Part shown: positions 5,666 to 6,005 of the stretch, piece after piece
How the letters are laid out: each line of letters opens with the position of its first letter
Numbering within the stretch: the first letter of the stretch is position 1
Source of the DNA: Lentisphaeria bacterium
GTDB taxonomy: Bacteria > Verrucomicrobiota > Lentisphaeria > Oligosphaerales > PUNB01
Assembly: GCA_007133055.1 (NCBI GenBank)
Contig: SLNM01000085.1
Coordinates: forward strand, 1 to 6,005
Direction: 5' to 3'
DNA length: 6,005 bases
Made by a program: the position numbers and the translations under genes
The notes under the pieces: generated by a model
What the model was told of the DNA's origin: nothing
Seen by the model: the letters and a program-made list of their open reading frames with translations, nothing else
Database searches by the model: none

Positions 5666-5821
5666 TTCAATCGTTTGTGCGAGTCGGTTAAGCGGGTTGG
5701 GTAAAGGGTTGGGAGCGTCAACCGGTTCCCCTGTTTTCGACTAAGGTGCGCGACAAAGTTCGGGAAAAAGTTGAACCCAGTAACAAGCGTTATGCCTTTT
5801 CGCGGAGGGGCTAGCGGGATG
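5666..5821. other. Gene-free spacer with shuffled short repeats
   Basis: It carries second copies of two motifs from just after the operon, in swapped order: the 20-base block at 5685-5704 (two differences from 5381-5400) comes before GTGCGCGACAA (5746-5756), whereas on the left the order is reversed. No coding region or RNA gene was recognised. Confidence 0.45.
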
Positions 5822-6005
5822 TTGTCGACCTACGCTTGATGGTCGACTCGGATAGTCGACCTACGCTCTGCCCGTAGGTCGAGAATCCGTCTCGACCGTT
5901 GCTCGACCTACGTCTGATGGTCGACTCGGATAGTCGACCTACGCTCTGCCCGTAGGTCGAGAATCCGTCTCGACCGTTGCTCGACCTACGCTTGATGGTC
6001 GACTC
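5822..6005. repeat. 78-bp tandem repeat array with two covarying hairpins per unit, running off the window
   Basis: Complete units lie at 5840-5917 and 5918-5995 (76 of 78 bases identical), preceded by a partial end (5822-5839) and followed by a partial start (5996-6005). Each unit holds hairpin 1, GGTCGACT (5841-5848) with AGTCGACC (5854-5861), loop CGGAT. It also holds hairpin 2, GGTCGAGA (5877-5884) with TCTCGACC (5890-5897), loop ATCCG. Longer pairings are possible: 10 bp between 5856-5865 and 5873-5882, and 11 bp between 5873-5883 and 5902-5912. The true copy number is not visible. Confidence 0.85.

Noticed and set aside
5441..5704. 87-residue open frame downstream of the operon
   Set aside because: It spans the CGCGAAT repeat and the multi-hairpin element, has no good ribosome binding site and no recognisable domain.
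5822..6005. CRISPR array
   Set aside because: The entire 78-bp period is conserved, including what would be spacers; units are internally palindromic in several ways and no cas gene is in the window.

Overview
The window looks like a piece of a GC-rich, strictly anaerobic bacterial chromosome, most plausibly a sulfate-reducing or syntrophic member of the Desulfobacterota. That is an inference from gene content (an iron-sulfur flavoprotein diaphorase fused to a GltD-like NADPH module) and from the style of the dispersed intergenic repeats. No rRNA or other taxonomic marker is present.

Layout: 1-484 holds no convincing gene; it is a mosaic of hairpins, direct repeats and inverted repeats, ending in a T-tract and a small AT-rich palindrome in front of the first gene. 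485-5308 is one tight plus-strand operon of three genes. 485-1372 is a NuoE/HydC-like [2Fe-2S] subunit with an added cysteine-rich, zinc-ribbon-like tail. 1396-4629 is a 1077-residue fusion of a HydB/NuoF-like NADH:FMN subunit with a GltD/NfnB-like FAD and NADP(H) module. 4631-5308 is a short NuoG/HydA-N-terminus-like ferredoxin subunit with 21 cysteines. Gaps are 23 bp and 1 bp. 5309-6005 again holds no gene: a mosaic of short repeats, a multi-hairpin element and a 78-bp tandem array that runs off the right edge.

How the genes may work together: the NuoE-like and NuoF-like parts form the NAD(H)-reactive flavin core known from HydABC, Hnd and complex I. The NuoG-like subunit supplies a [2Fe-2S] and probably two [4Fe-4S] clusters for a ferredoxin-type partner. 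The GltD-like module adds a second FAD and a second pyridine nucleotide site with NADP(H)-type sequence. No hydrogenase, formate dehydrogenase or other catalytic subunit lies in the window, and gene-free stretches of at least 480 bp border the operon on both sides. The best reading is a stand-alone soluble NAD(H)/NADP(H)/ferredoxin oxidoreductase, possibly flavin-bifurcating. It resembles the Nfn and Sporomusa-type Stn transhydrogenases in parts, but the GltD module is joined to the NuoF-like chain. Function is inferred, not proven.

The operon is flanked on both sides by the same repeat families (a 17-bp exact repeat and a 26-bp palindromic block). Several hairpins differ between copies by paired changes that keep the stems, so the folded form may be what is maintained.
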